From the NCBI GenBank assembly GCA_026261815.1, contig JAMPIT010000894.1:50875147-50939146 (forward strand): a stretch of DNA of 64,000 nucleotides, given 5' to 3'. Position numbers and translations under genes: made by a program. Positions 12,993 through 26,670 of the stretch are shown here, piece by piece. Positions within the stretch are counted from its first letter, which is position 1. Every line of letters starts with the position of its first letter. The stretch comes from Monarcha castaneiventris obscurior (Eukaryota; Chordata; Aves; Passeriformes; Monarchidae). The notes under the pieces were generated by a model. It was given only the letters and a program-made list of their open reading frames with translations. It was not told where the DNA came from and did no database searches.

Positions 12993-15040
12993 TAAATTAC
13001 CCTGATTATGATTTGAATTATAATGGAAGATTAATGGTAATTTAAGTGGGGGTCTCTAAAGTGGGGGGTGCCTAAAAAAGTGTATTCTGGCCTGAAAAAA
13101 TGGAAGTATCATGCTGTTCGAAGATTGTTTAAATATGCAATGAATCTTCAAGGCAGTGAAAATAAAGGATTTATACACCTTTGATGAAGATGATTGTGGT
13201 AGACTTACAAAACTATTATATTAGAGATTGATATAAATCTGTTTCATTCTTCTCTACAGCTTCTGTATGAAATAGTCATGTAAGAATGATCCATAAGTAT
13301 TCGCAGCTAAAGGTTCAGATGAGGTTGACCTTAAGCATGCACTCCCCTTTTGTGTTTGTTTCTCTTTTCCTCAGATGGTCAATTAAAAGTGGAATAAAGA
13401 TTTCTAAGCTGTCAGAACCACCAACTCTTGGGCTAATGGCTGCAGTTTTACTTGAATAAAAAAAATGGAAGTCACTTTGCAAGAGAGTATCATCACTATA
13501 GGAAGTTTTCTTTTAATTAAAAGTGACTGGCAGCAACTTTGGAGGACAGCTGAGGACAAAGTTATCCATCAGGAGAACACTACTTATTGGCATGCACTGG
13601 CAAAACAAAAATGCTCATGTACAAAGAGGGGCAATTATTACATATTTCAGAGGGAGGGGTTGATTTTATTTCCATGTTTAACATAGAAGAAATTTTTACT
13701 TTAAAAGTGTGAACCAAAACATCCATTTACTGAGAACACAACAGAAAGGTCTAAAAAGTACAACAAAGGATCCATTTGTAATTTAATTTGTAGTAATTAA
13801 TCTTATATCTTTTACACCACAAATCCATTGTTCTATAATCAGAAAGAACACTAATTATGTTGTAGATATTCTTCTTATCTCAGAGACAGGAGTTTTGCCT
13901 TTAAATTAAAATTCAGTGCAATGATAAGGGAACAGTGAGCAGGACTTCCCAGATATAGCTGAATGAAGTCATAGTAAAGGAGGAACAAAAAGAAACAGTC
14001 TACTTCATAGGACCATTTGCAGGAAATAACACGTGATATATTCTAGGAGATTTATTGCTTATGCAAAAAGACCCATTTGTTAAATATGAATATGTTAATC
14101 TTAATAGCTTCCATTTTTCTTAGGCTCTCCTATCTTTCAAAAGATTCTGACTAAGAAAAGGAGGGAAGATTTGTTATAATGAAAGTGGCCTAGCTCATAA
14201 ATGCCTTAATTAAAGGAATATGATCAACTTAGAACAGTTTGTACGTAGATATATAATAGATTGTGTTATCTGTTATCCTAAGCAGCATTTTTGTAAATAT
14301 AAATTAAACGTTTTCGTGGGAAACCACAGTGTATGTATTTTGTTTACTTGGTACATTTGACAGCTGTTTGGTTTAAATTAATTTCTCCAGATACTCTCTG
14401 TGTAGCACTGCGCAAGTGTGCTCTCCATTTCTCATCTTTTGGTAGAGCTTTCAAAAAGTAACAATGAGAGAACCCTTTTTCACTAGAAAAATTACCGTAA
14501 ATCAGCAAAAAGTGCCACAGAGGCTAAAAGGCAGAGAGAGTACCTGCAAGTCCTTTTAACAAAGTTGACAGTATTCTTTTCATGTCACAGTAAATTTCAA
14601 CTAAGATAATTCAACTGTTATTTTTAATGCTTCCAGCCAGTGTATGAGAAAAATACAGACTAGACTGCTAGCCTGAAGAATAGTGTCCAGAAGCATTTTG
14701 TTACCCTTGACCTTGTCTGAAAGCTCAGTTTCCAGAGACCCCTTGTCTTCTGAGAACTTCCTAGCAAAAATGCATTAACAATGAGTTCTGCTCTGTATCA
14801 TCCTGCAACACCACTCATCTAACACAGAAATGAAAACAAAAATGCTTACTTGCATAACCCACAATGCCATTTTCTTTTTGTTCCCATGGTCTTTGGTCTT
14901 GGTTAATACGCTTATCAAAAGAACATTGGAATGTTACCAGCTTTGCTTGAAATAAGCAATATGGCCTCTTAAAAGAAAATGAAAGGCTGTCCACTTCTCC
15001 CTTGATTTAGTTATTTTTTTAAAATCTTCCCTATTTTTTC

Positions 15041-15056
15041 TTTTTTTTTTTTTTTT
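15041..15056. repeat. Poly-T tract (T16)
   Basis: Sixteen consecutive T, preceded by other short T runs. Confidence 0.9.
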
Positions 15057-16590
15057 AAATATTAAGTAGCCTACTAAAATCATAACTGACGAATCAAAAA
15101 GGTAGGGCTGAGGCTCTTAGTGATAGTTTGCCACAGGTAAATTTGGCCCAAGCACTTCTCTTCTGTTCTGGTATTTGCAGGAATATGTTCCAAATGAAAG
15201 CTCTCTGCAGCCTTGTGCAGGTAAAAGGGAAAAACCTGAGGCAGATTTTTCTGACCTATATTTAAGCATTAAGACATGACAGGTAGTGCATTTTCTGAGG
15301 ATTATTATATGCCTTGGGTAGTGTGATGAGGCAAGAAGCTGAAGACTTTCCTTTAGTGTCTTTTTGCTATTATGAAATGGAATTTTTAAATCAAAAGGGA
15401 GAGAATGAATCAGAGTCCTGCACTTAAAGGACATTATTGACATGGCCATGGCATCACTGACAGCCAGTCAGGAAGCTCTGATTAAGTTCAGACTTTTAAA
15501 GCCATTCCATAAACACAACCAGATGAGAACTTTACCTTCAAACTTTTCATGAATACTGTAGTGAGAATTGACAATGGACTCTATGCCTAATTTTTCAAGT
15601 ATTTTCAATAAATCTGGATACAACTATGGCAAGGCTCTGATAACTTTTCCTTTAATAGTGTGAAGTGGTCAGAGTTTTAGTATGATTAAGAAAGAGTTGC
15701 CTCTGCATTCAAAGCATGATCTTTAATCCTCAGGAGAGCTAGTACGAAGTACAGGATAGTGGGAAGAAGAGACTTTGAATGTAACAAATTCACTAATCAA
15801 ATTGGAACCTGGAATACAATAATACTAATTACTTTCTCAGATCTCTGCCCAGGTGACATGATAGCCTAAATTTGTCCCTAAAATACTGGAGTTTTTAAAA
15901 TATCGTTTTATTATTTTCCTTGGTTTTGTTATTTGCAGTGTGAAATCAGACAGAATTTAGAATACAGAATTCCTTTCAATTGGGTTTTCAAGCTAATACA
16001 TACCCCCTGCACATCTCCTGTCACTCCCCAATCCTTTATTATGAAAGGTCAAACAAAACTTCTCCCTCTGGTTTATGACATATAATTTTACCATCAGGAT
16101 AACCTAAAATTAAGCTTGTAGTCTGCAACCTCATTTCACCAAAATAAATTATCCTACAGTGAGCCAGCATTTCCACCAGAGTTCTACAGCCACTCTGCAG
16201 GACTTGGCCCACCACAGAGTTAGGTCATGATGACCGCTGGCCACAAACATTCCAGGATTTCAGCATCCACAGAACCAGCTTCACTGGGGGAGAAAAAAGC
16301 TGTTTTCTCACAGCTGGTAGCACTGGCTCTCATTTGACACTTTCCATGAAACCTGCCCAGAGGATGGATGTGTGACATTCTGCCACCAAATTTAGGTTAG
16401 AACAGCTTTACCAAAGGAGGGCTTTCATTTCCTACAATGTGTGATCAAGGAGTTCTCTCCTAAAAGTGCTGTAGAATGTGAGAATGGAGAACAAGTTGGA
16501 ACCCTTCAACCAGGTGCACACTTTCCTCGAGGAGTACTGTTCTACAAAGAAATTCACCTTGTACAATGCTGCCAGTAAAGCATGAATAAA

Positions 16591-16602
16591 AGAGAGAGAG
16601 AG
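16591..16602. repeat. (AG)6 microsatellite
   Basis: Six AG units followed by a short G run. Confidence 0.8.
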
Positions 16603-18275
16603 GGGGCTGAAATTCTAGTAACATCTTCTGAAATACAATTTCTGCTTATCTGTAGATAGGCCAGAATTCCTGGTAATTTTCAGCTGTCAGGGTTTAGGAC
16701 AGAAATTGTCTCTTAATCTCTCATAACAACAACCCAACATTCTCTGGAGTCTTAGGAGAATTTGTTTGGTTTTGTTTTCAAAAGAAGGAAATTAAAGTGA
16801 AAAAGATTCTTTGGATTTCTATATGGATCTAAAATACATTTATCATTGCTAAAGTTTTGTCACTAAATTAACTTGCAACCATCAAAACAAAAACCTAAGG
16901 AAGCTGAACAAGGACTCTGGTATTACTTGCAGCATATTCACATATTTGAAGTGCTCCAACAGACTTCTATTATGCTGTTATATCTTAAATAAAATTGACT
17001 ACAACAGAACTTTCAAACTAAAGTTATGTCATACCAGCAGATATGTCTTATCTTTTTCTTAACCTCCCTAGATCTGCCTCTGTTGACTGCCTTATTGAAT
17101 CAAAACTTGTACATAAACCTAAGATGATTTGTCTTAAAACCAACAGTTACAGGACTAATTATAGGTCTACAAGTATTTTAAGTGAAGAAATAGCAGATAT
17201 TGTGAGAATTTGTGTGAGGTGAAGAAGCAACATGAAATAACCAATAAAAAATGGTAACACATAAGAAAGAAAAATATTAAGTGGAATATAAGGAGAGCTT
17301 TCTGGGCTTCTCACTTCTTCCTACAGAATACTACAAAATTCCCTGGGTCCAGAAGGATCACATTCATAGTATTTTATTTTCCATCCATCTTTGATCAGAT
17401 ATTGTCAAGTTTAGTTTGCTCTTTGCAAACAAAAGGGAACAATCAAAAATATTCTCCTCTCCCTGCTTTGCACAGAAGAGTGGGTTTCAGGTTCACTCTA
17501 AGCTGCCAAACACCAGGCCTTGGCATTTTAGCTCCAGACACACAATGCACCGTGCTGAGCATCTATTAACATGAGTTACCATTCACACATGTAGGGAGTG
17601 GATGGATCAGAGTGTGACTCTTAGTTACTTCTTTACAGAAATAAATTTTACATATTTTCAAAACAAAATTTCTTCAGCTTGAATAGAGATTTAAAGACAT
17701 TACCATAACACATATTACTCATACAAAGTAAGAGCCTTAATAGTTTTCAGAGCAACACCCACACTGCTTCAGAATTCAGCAACAAATGTGTTTTAATCTA
17801 ATTTTTAATGGTCCATTAATGACGGAGGCATCTTTTATCTGACTTTTGTTCCTTAAGAGAATACATTACCTTTAGATAGGACAATGTGATGAAGAATCTA
17901 TTTTTCAAGGTTTTTACTTGGATGGGAACCAGTGTGTTCCTATAGAGGAGCATTGAATAATCATGTGCAAAATAGGACCACCCAACATCTGTCTATATTC
18001 ACTTGGAAGTCAGTTTTATATTCCTCTGCTAAAGGACTTGCAGGAAATGTATACCGAATACATGGGTGGGGTGGGATAGAATCCTTCCTCTTTGCTTAAT
18101 CACATTCAGGGAAAAGCGATGATCCATTTTGTCTGGTTCGCTCCATTACTCTTTCTAAAATTAACTCACATCTGACATTATAACATATGTTAAATATTAT
18201 GTAAGTGGTCTGTTCTATATTTGGTTTATTCAGTCATAAATCCTGGCATGCACGCACACACAAAATAGTGCTGTG

Positions 18276-18290
18276 AAAAAAAAAAAAAAA
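18276..18290. repeat. Poly-A tract (A15)
   Basis: Fifteen consecutive A, preceded at about 18250-18262 by a short CA-rich patch. No retrocopy is recognisable upstream. Confidence 0.9.
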
Positions 18291-21200
18291 GAAAGAACCC
18301 ACACCAAAAACCCCCACAACCTTGTGCAGACAAAATGAAATTGGTAAAAGTTGGATTATTCCTCCCAAGTTCATCAAGGAGCTGTAATAATCCACTGACA
18401 TGAAAACTCACAAGACATTATCCACCAGGGAAAACATTTTGCAGGTGGATATGTTCTTTTACTTCGTAGAAATGGAATTTTCACAGTCCAAGGGAGCTTA
18501 AGAGCTACAGTTATTGATGCTGAAATAGACTTCAGTCTGGCAAGACCAAGGTGTGTCTGTGAGCATGAGAAAGCCAACACATAATGGCCAGAACAATGAG
18601 TTAGGAGCTCCCTCCTCGCCTTTGTTACTGTTCTTATTTTCTACTGGTTTGCCAAGAGTATAAAGATATCTCTATAACTGGAAAAGTAAGGTTTTGGCTG
18701 GTAGTAAACTTTGGTTTTCTGAACCAGTCTTTCAGCTTTCCCAGCATATTTCCCTGAAAGCTGTGCACAGTTAATATAAAATTTCCAGCACTGTCTTTTA
18801 TCAGTATTATTGGTTTCATTTGTTTTAGCATAGCTTAAATAAGATAAAGACACTAAATTATACATAGAACACAATTTGTGTTCTAAGGCCGCTGACTTTT
18901 CTTTCTAACCAGTGTTTTGAACTATTTAAGAGCTGGAGGATTTCATGCCACAAATGCCTGAATAGCTGTAGTGAACATAGGGTCTAACAGCTACAGGAAT
19001 GCTTCGACAGTAAGAGGCGACACAGAAAGTCTATCTTCCCTTCTGCTCCTGAAATACCATTTTCTGAAAATAGCTTGAAAGAACTTGCTTGCAGGGGTGG
19101 CCCTCGAAGGACAGACACAGACAGCTACAGCAGAGCTGGCAGCAACACACAGGTTAAGGTTTTTACAGACTTTTCCATCAGCTGACAGCAAGGTGCCTAA
19201 ATATCTCCAGCAGAGGACTTGGATTGTCAAGTTCCTTTGTTTCAGGAGTTGCCAGGGGCAAGAACAACTCAGAAAGTGAGATATTGTCTAGCACTCAGCT
19301 CCAAACCAAGTGCCAATTGCACAGGAACTCCTGCTATCCCGTTCTTCTCCTGGCAGCCCCAAAGGCCTTCTTTCTCAGGAAGGTGTGCCTGACATTTCCT
19401 TGTAAAGCTCCAGAAAACAGTGCAGGTCTTTCTCTGATATGGATGTCAGTTCCTATGGCTCCAGACTCAAGCACTTTTCCTGTGCTTTCTGATGGTATGG
19501 AGGACTGATCCAACTGCTTCTAACACAGGAAAATGTCATCTGGACATTTCAGCAACAAGGACAGAATATATAGAGCTGTCAAAGAAACTTTAGCAAGTAA
19601 TTAACAAGCTGTGAATCAACAGGAAGGGTATCTCTGTAATTAATTAGTTCCTCCTATCACAAGCCCTGAACTGAAAGAGCTGTTCTTAAAATGTGAACAA
19701 AACCACAGGTAAATAAGTTTTTTTATGCAGCAAAAGTTATCCAAAATCTACATTTACATCTCCCTTATATCAAAATATTTCATAGCTATAATTATCTCCT
19801 AATTACATGTTTATTTTTGAATAGAAATAAGTCCAAGCCACATATAATTACTTCTCCTCTTGGTCACTGGTGTTGCAAAAAACAACTTTATAGTGTTTAA
19901 AGCCACAAAGAAATTTTCATATGCCAAGGTTCACACTGAGAGACACCAAAGCACAGTTTCAAAAGAGCTCCAAAAGACTTACTCTGACCCACATAACAAA
20001 GCAGGACATTGTGAAAGCCTGATTATATTCAGCAGCAATTCAGGACTGAACGGATGGTTCATATTCTAAAGTGATCCTATCATGTTGAACTGCTGTAAAA
20101 ATATTGGAAAACAGTGCCACCATTGTTTGGAATGAGAAATATTCTGCTTTTTTCTTACTTCAGTGTGACAGACGATGGCCTAACATGACAGCCCTGAGCA
20201 GCAGAGATCACATTTTAGCCAGCACAGGCTGCAGGAATGAGAATTAAGCACATAGTAGCCTGCTTTATCTTTCTTGACAGGCAGTTGTGCCTTCTAGAAA
20301 TGTTATTCTCTTACTACCACACGAGACACTTCAAATACAGAGTGTTTAGAGCTCCCAATTCTGGTGTAGCTGGTTTCTATGAATTGACATTACCTAAGCA
20401 ATCATGCAAGAAGAAAAGTTACTCTTTAATCCCTACTAAAATATAGCTTTCCCTTATCTTGTTACCCAAAATCAGCCAGAGCATCTTGCACGGGCCTGTT
20501 TTCTTGAATATGTGGAAAGCTGACAATTATTTTTAACTGACCTAACACTAATACTCTTTTGCTGCCTAGTGGGCTGAGTCACACTGAAGGGAGCTAATTA
20601 TCATAGGAGGGAGAAGCAAGATTAAAGAGATAATATTGGAAAAACAACCTTGAAGAACAATAGCCTGAAAGAAAGAGATAGGTAAATACCTAGAGAAAGA
20701 CAACAGGAATCGAGAGTTCTGCTCTGACTTAAATATAAGATTGCTACCATTAAGCAATCTGCTATAGCATCATATGAACAAATTTCATAATATCAAAAAG
20801 GCTCTGGATTCCAGCATCACATATAAAAATATCTGTTACAGCAACATAGCTCACTGTGGAAGGAAAAAAAAAAATAGAGCAAAACTCTCATAAACTTGTA
20901 AATTAAAATGACAGAGTAAATTATTTTTTTAAATCCCTGCAAAGTATATTTAATGCACGATTTGAAATCACAGGAGGCATAAAAAAGTGAATATTTGCAC
21001 TATGGAACAAGTGAAAGGAACAAAATTAAGCCTGGGTGGGTAGCCTAAGTAGGGTGGAGTGACAATGATGAAGAATTATACAAGGAAGAAGGGAGCTCAC
21101 TAGGTCCCTAAATAGTTCACATCCAGATGCTTCAATATTTAGATTTCTTTCAAATGTATAGAAGGTTTTTAAAGAAAATGTAGTTTTTATTGAGGGAGTG

Positions 21201-22611
21201 GGATGGAGAGAGCAGGAAAAGGAGCAGAAGCAGTCATTGGGTGGATGCCACCTAAACCAAGCATTTAGACTGTTCCATCTCATTGCAATTACCCCTCTCC
21301 ACCCTGGCCCCAACTGACAGACACACACGAACACACAGACAACCCAAAACACGCACAGGAGGCTGTAACAAAGCTGCTGGCACAGGTGTTATTCCAAAAC
21401 ACGCACAAAGACCTTGATAAGAGCTTTGTGAGCAACCTAGCTGTGCTGAGGAGAAAAACCACCTTTTTGCCAGCTATTTAATCAACAAAGCTTCTCTAGC
21501 CCAAGCAAAATGAAATCACAATGAAAAAATAAAACCAGAAAGCAGCATTACAAGTTCATCTGCTCCAGGGTTTCAGCTAAAACATCCCTCTACTGTTTTC
21601 AGTCACTTTCTCATTTATCAGCTACTCACTTTAAGACACAGGATGCCTCGAAGCTCTTTGTTTAAGGCTTTCTCTACACACAAAAACTATATTCCCTAGT
21701 GATTCTGATGTAATAAAAAGGTGTAAATCCCCTCTTCCTCAATGTATAGACACACTTCCTCTGTACACATACTTTTATCAGTCTAGCTTCATGCCAAACG
21801 GGAAGAAACACCTGTCAGTGACATATCTACATTCACAGACATGAATTATTACATTTGATATCACCAAAAAGAATCAAACCTGAAGCATCCTACTGTAACC
21901 CTAACTAGCTATACCAGAATACAATGTATACAGACCACCTTAAGGCAGATAAAACTATGTGTATGAAGATATGTGCCCTAAAACCAACAAAATGTCATTT
22001 TCCAGGAAAAGTTTAGTTAAAAATGAGGAAAGAATTAATTTCTGCTAGAAAATAATACAGCAAAACTATAATGCTCATTGTAACAATTTTTTTTACAGAA
22101 GTCTCCTACAGAGGAATAATTTAATAATAAAAAGTTAAAACACAGCTCTAGAGAGACCAATAATCACACTGGTTATGAAATACTCAGGAATAGGTAAATT
22201 TCACAAACCCACACCCAGAAAAAGAAAATATTATCCAACATTAGCAATGCATTACTTTTATACCACGGCTCTCAAAAGTCTAATCTCCTGAATAGATGTC
22301 ATTGACTGACAACAGCTCAATGCCACCTTCAGATGAAGCCCATCAGTTCAGGAATAGATGCAGACCACATTTTTGTATTTCTCAGTAATAATTTCTAAGT
22401 AATTATGATGTTCTTGGCAGATTTCATATTTTTACTTACATTGGATTCTTGGAGTATTGGATTCCTATAGCACAGTACAGCACAAAAATCTGTTCACGTT
22501 TGATCTCCCGTTCACTTGTACAGCAGAGGTTTGCTGAAAGCAGGATCAAAGATTACTCAACTTTTTTTCTTTTCCTGTTTTCCCTGATGACAATTCCACA
22601 CCAGCCTTTTC

Positions 22612-22628
22612 TTTTTTTTTTTTTTTTT
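22612..22628. repeat. Poly-T tract (T17)
   Basis: Seventeen consecutive T inside a pyrimidine-rich stretch. Confidence 0.9.
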
Positions 22629-25600
22629 CTGTTGGGCAGCAAATTATTTTGTACTAGTCAACACCTGATCTGAATTTGTGAAGCTAATTAGCAAAACGTC
22701 TACAGGTGTAGAGCAAACTAAGCAACACACGTTTTAATTTTCCAAGAATGTTAAAATTCAAGTAAACTCCCAAGAAATGAAGCTCTCAAAGGCAAATGAG
22801 TCCTATTAATCTTAATTCCACTATTTTGTGTTGGCATTATTAAAATAGGCTCCATCTGACATGGCATAGTTTGTACTAGCTGTGCACTGTTTTTCCCTAC
22901 TAATATTCAAAATATGTAGGTTAAATGAAGTTAGTGAATAAGCAGTCACTTTACAGTGATATAATCTTTATTTTTACATGCTTGTGCACCCACAATTCAA
23001 GAGCAGAAAAATGGACCTATTGTTTGACTACAAAACAAAATATTGAAAACTGATTTGGTTCTGGTTCTCTTGCAACAAAATCTGGTGATTTTGGAAGGCC
23101 GTTAGGTGAGAAAACAGCTTTTACAGATATAATGCAAGTACAAACAAGCACTGAAAACAGATTCAGGAAATCTGTACTGTCGATGGGTCTAACAATACAT
23201 TTTTAAAAGGAAATAACTAGAAAAGCAAAATAAATTTTATTGTCTCTTTCAAGTTCAATATCTCCAGATCCTTAATAAGCTTTAAAATTGTGACATTTGG
23301 TAGCTTGAATTTTTGATATCTTCCAGTGAATGGTACAGACATGTAACAGGAGCATATCTTGTTCAATTCTACTACTACAATATGATATGTTAAAATGGAA
23401 GAGAGAGCGGGGGGAAAAAAAGTGGATAAAATGTAAATTACATAAAATAATAAATCAAAGACCTAACGTCTGACATTTAGATTTCTGGTGGTCCATATGT
23501 TTTACATATTATGAAACCATCCCCATAAACAATTCTTGCTAAAGAATACAATTCACATTCTTCCTAAACCATCCTATCTCATTTGTTTACAGTTTTCTTC
23601 TCAACAGCTTCATTAAATTGAAGACAGCATGAGCAAGTTGAAACAATTCATAAAGAAAAAAAGATCTCTATTAAATAATGTCAACATCAAAGGCAACAAT
23701 AAGTAATCTCCTGCAAAGAGAAGGCTCTGAAAGCATCTTTTGAGCTGGTTAAAAACTGGCAATTATCAATTTCATTTTGACATGAATGAGAGGGAGGAAT
23801 GTTCTGTACATGCTTTAATCTTCTAACATATATTTTATAACAAAAAAAATTCAAAACACCTTAAGATATATTTGGTGAATATTTAACTAAGTCTGTACTA
23901 GCACAAACAAGTTTGCACCACTGAAAGCATTATGCCTAATGTCTTTGCTTTATCCTTTAGTTTTTATAGAGTGCTACTGGTTTTGTTAGCAGACAATGGT
24001 TTAGTATTTATTTAGAAAAAAATGTCAGTTGGGAAGGGGCTATTCCTGCATGAAAATAATACAGCATGCAGCTTTCTCCAGAGCTGGGTCTGAGGGGCTG
24101 CTGCAAAAGACAGTGTCAGAGGAGAGGAGCATCAATGCTCTGCCAGTGGCAGGCTCCTTTCTGAGAGCTCCAGCAGCCATGGAAAATGGAATGAGATAAA
24201 GAAGATGAGGAAGTCTTCACTGGGGATTCAGGAGAGCAACACTTGGTTCGCTTGGCCCTTCAAAGAGTGACAGCACCATTTCAGAAATTAGCAGTCTTCT
24301 GCACGAGTCCAGGTCTATCACAGTGTGTGTGGGCAAGGGGCTGGTTCACATCACAAAGAGAAAACTCTCTTGCACCACCTTTCCATGCCACTCTAAGGCC
24401 CACTCCTCTACAGAGTTTAATAAAATAGTCATGAAATTTTTGATATAACTGTAACTTACACTTCATCATTCACAGGACATTACTGAAGCAGATCTATCCC
24501 GCCCACAAACCAGCTGATCCAAATTTTTCTCATCTTTTTAACTTTGACAATTATAATAGAATGAAAAACACAGGGAAGTACAAATTACTTTTTTTTCACT
24601 CAGTTCTAATCACTACTTTGTAATCATATTCTTTTTTATTTTCTTTTTTTTCTTATCTACAGAAGAAGAACATTCCAAGACAAATATGTTGACTGTAGTT
24701 ATCTAGAGGACTTTCACATTTCAAGAATGTTATATATAAATTATGGTCAAATAATTTAAATGTTTGTAAATTTAATACTGAATAAAATACCTGTAAATAA
24801 CAAAATTATTTATTTCCAATTAGAAGGTGTTAAAGACCTCTATATGCATTGTTCATATTTTGCAAGTTTAACATATGTTTTGCCTGCTTTCTAATCATCT
24901 TAAGGGAAATTAATAGTAATGGTACCAGTGTGATTCTATTTCCTCTGCAGATTCATGTTCATACAATACAGAACACTTTCCTAGCAAATGTGTTTCAGTA
25001 AAGCTGATGGAATGGGATCAAAAATTCAAAAAATACCCATGACAAATTTAGCCTATTGGAAGTTTAGGAGAAGAGAATTTACTGTGAAAATGAAAAAACA
25101 TGGTGGTCAGCTCTCAGTCAGATCTGGAAAGATTCACTTAAAACAACCCTTTTGAAGAGCTCATGTGTCTAAAAGCTGCTCTCTTATCTTCAGACTTTCT
25201 CAGGTATTTAATAAAGGGTATTTTCTTTTCCCACAAGCCTCACTAAGGAAGGGTGCCAAACAAGCCTTTCACCCCAGTCATGGCCTACACAGAAATATCC
25301 TAAACCTCACCATGATTTTCATCTGACATTAAAAATGGACAGGATTACTTCAGTTAGATAACACAACCAGCACAGCAGAGCTCCTTGCAGAGAATAGCCA
25401 CCCTTTTCTTGATCTATTATATATACAACTATATAATGCTATTGCTTTTTGAAAATCACAGAATTTTGACTTTATTATGCTACATTCACACAGGACTAAA
25501 ATGGTTTAGCTGCTCTTTGATTAGGGATGTGAAGCTTGCAAGGACCCTTACAACAACTGAGAAGATCCTCTCCATTTCCTTTTCAGAATCTGGAAAGCCA

Positions 25601-26653
25601 TGCTTGTAGAAGAAAAAGCACAAAACAGCCACTTTGCCAAGCTATATTCAGAAAGGCAGCTTATGTTCTCATAATTTGTGTGTATACATCCCACACATTG
25701 TATTGGGAGGTCAATCTGAGTCAAAAGCTGCTCCATTATATGAGCTTAATTTGCATTAAAAAAGTGATTTTATTCTAGTCAAATTTGTGATCACTTTGCG
25801 ATCTAGGTCAAGAATCAGCAACTGCTCAACATTTTCTTATAAACACATTAACTTTTCAACCATTTTGTCTTTAACTCCCTCTATATAATTACCTCCTCCT
25901 TATTTCTATGCACACTAATTGATTCTCTAAGGATCCACATTTCTATTTTATCACATAAGGCAGGATAAAATGGAAAAATACAACAAATCCTTAGTTTTTC
26001 CTAGATCTCTCTCTGCTTCCTTCAGTATTCAGTGCCACTGTTTTCACAGCACAAACTACCATTTGTCGATATTGTTATTATTACTGCCATTTATGGATCT
26101 GTAAATGTAGCCCTTCTGTTCTCCAAGTTTAGCCACTTGTCTATCAGGAGTGAATTGTTTTAGGAAAAACACTAAAGAAAGGAAAAATGTACTGCAGTAG
26201 TCACAACATATGGATGAAATAACAAAAGTTGGCAGGCTCAAAGTAAATAGTGATTTTTTTTTTAAGTGGTAGCTACCAGACTGAGAAAGGTACTGCCTTT
26301 GTAGATTTCTCATTAAAAAATTGGATCCTATATATGACAAATTTATTAATGCCCTCTATCACTTGTTACCAACTCTACACCAAAGTCACTTTCTACACCT
26401 CATCACTTTCCTTTATGCAATCATTTAAGGAATTGTAGAGCTTTCTATTCTAGTTACACTGATGCAGATGCTTAGGGTAGGTGGCTGTAAAGTTGTGGAA
26501 AATATTTTTGTCACTGTATTACCTGACCTGTTCCAGACTACAAGGAAAAAATGGGTTCAAATCAGATAAAGATGAGAATATAGCTCTAAATACTCTTAGT
26601 TTGAATAAAAGCTGTTCAAAGATGGAGGAAACCCTTTCTCAGTATTTCTGTTT

Positions 26654-26670
26654 AGTACAGTACAGTACAG
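26654..26670. repeat. (AGTAC)3 pentanucleotide repeat
   Basis: Three perfect AGTAC units plus a partial fourth. Confidence 0.85.

Larger units (their letters stand above)
12993..24050. other. Gene-free AT-rich sequence
   Basis: No exon or RNA gene is recognised. Simple sequence includes T16 at 15041-15056, an (AG)n run at 16591-16602, A15 at 18276-18290, a degenerate ACAC-rich patch at about 21318-21341 and T17 at 22612-22628. A less AT-rich patch lies at about 19.08-19.50 kb. It contains a 94-codon + strand frame and a 79-codon minus-strand frame, both without domains. The 110-codon minus-strand frame at 15117-15449 is also unrecognised and looks like chance. Confidence 0.55.

Noticed and set aside
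12763..12993. Minus-strand frame with a polyglutamine run
   Set aside because: The run is the (GCT)6 repeat. The frame is short, overlaps the LTR-like segment and has no domain.
24243..24290. GGTTCGC word considered as a tRNA B box; a similar word near 18136 was also considered
   Set aside because: No matching A box, anticodon stem or acceptor stem pairing could be found around either site.
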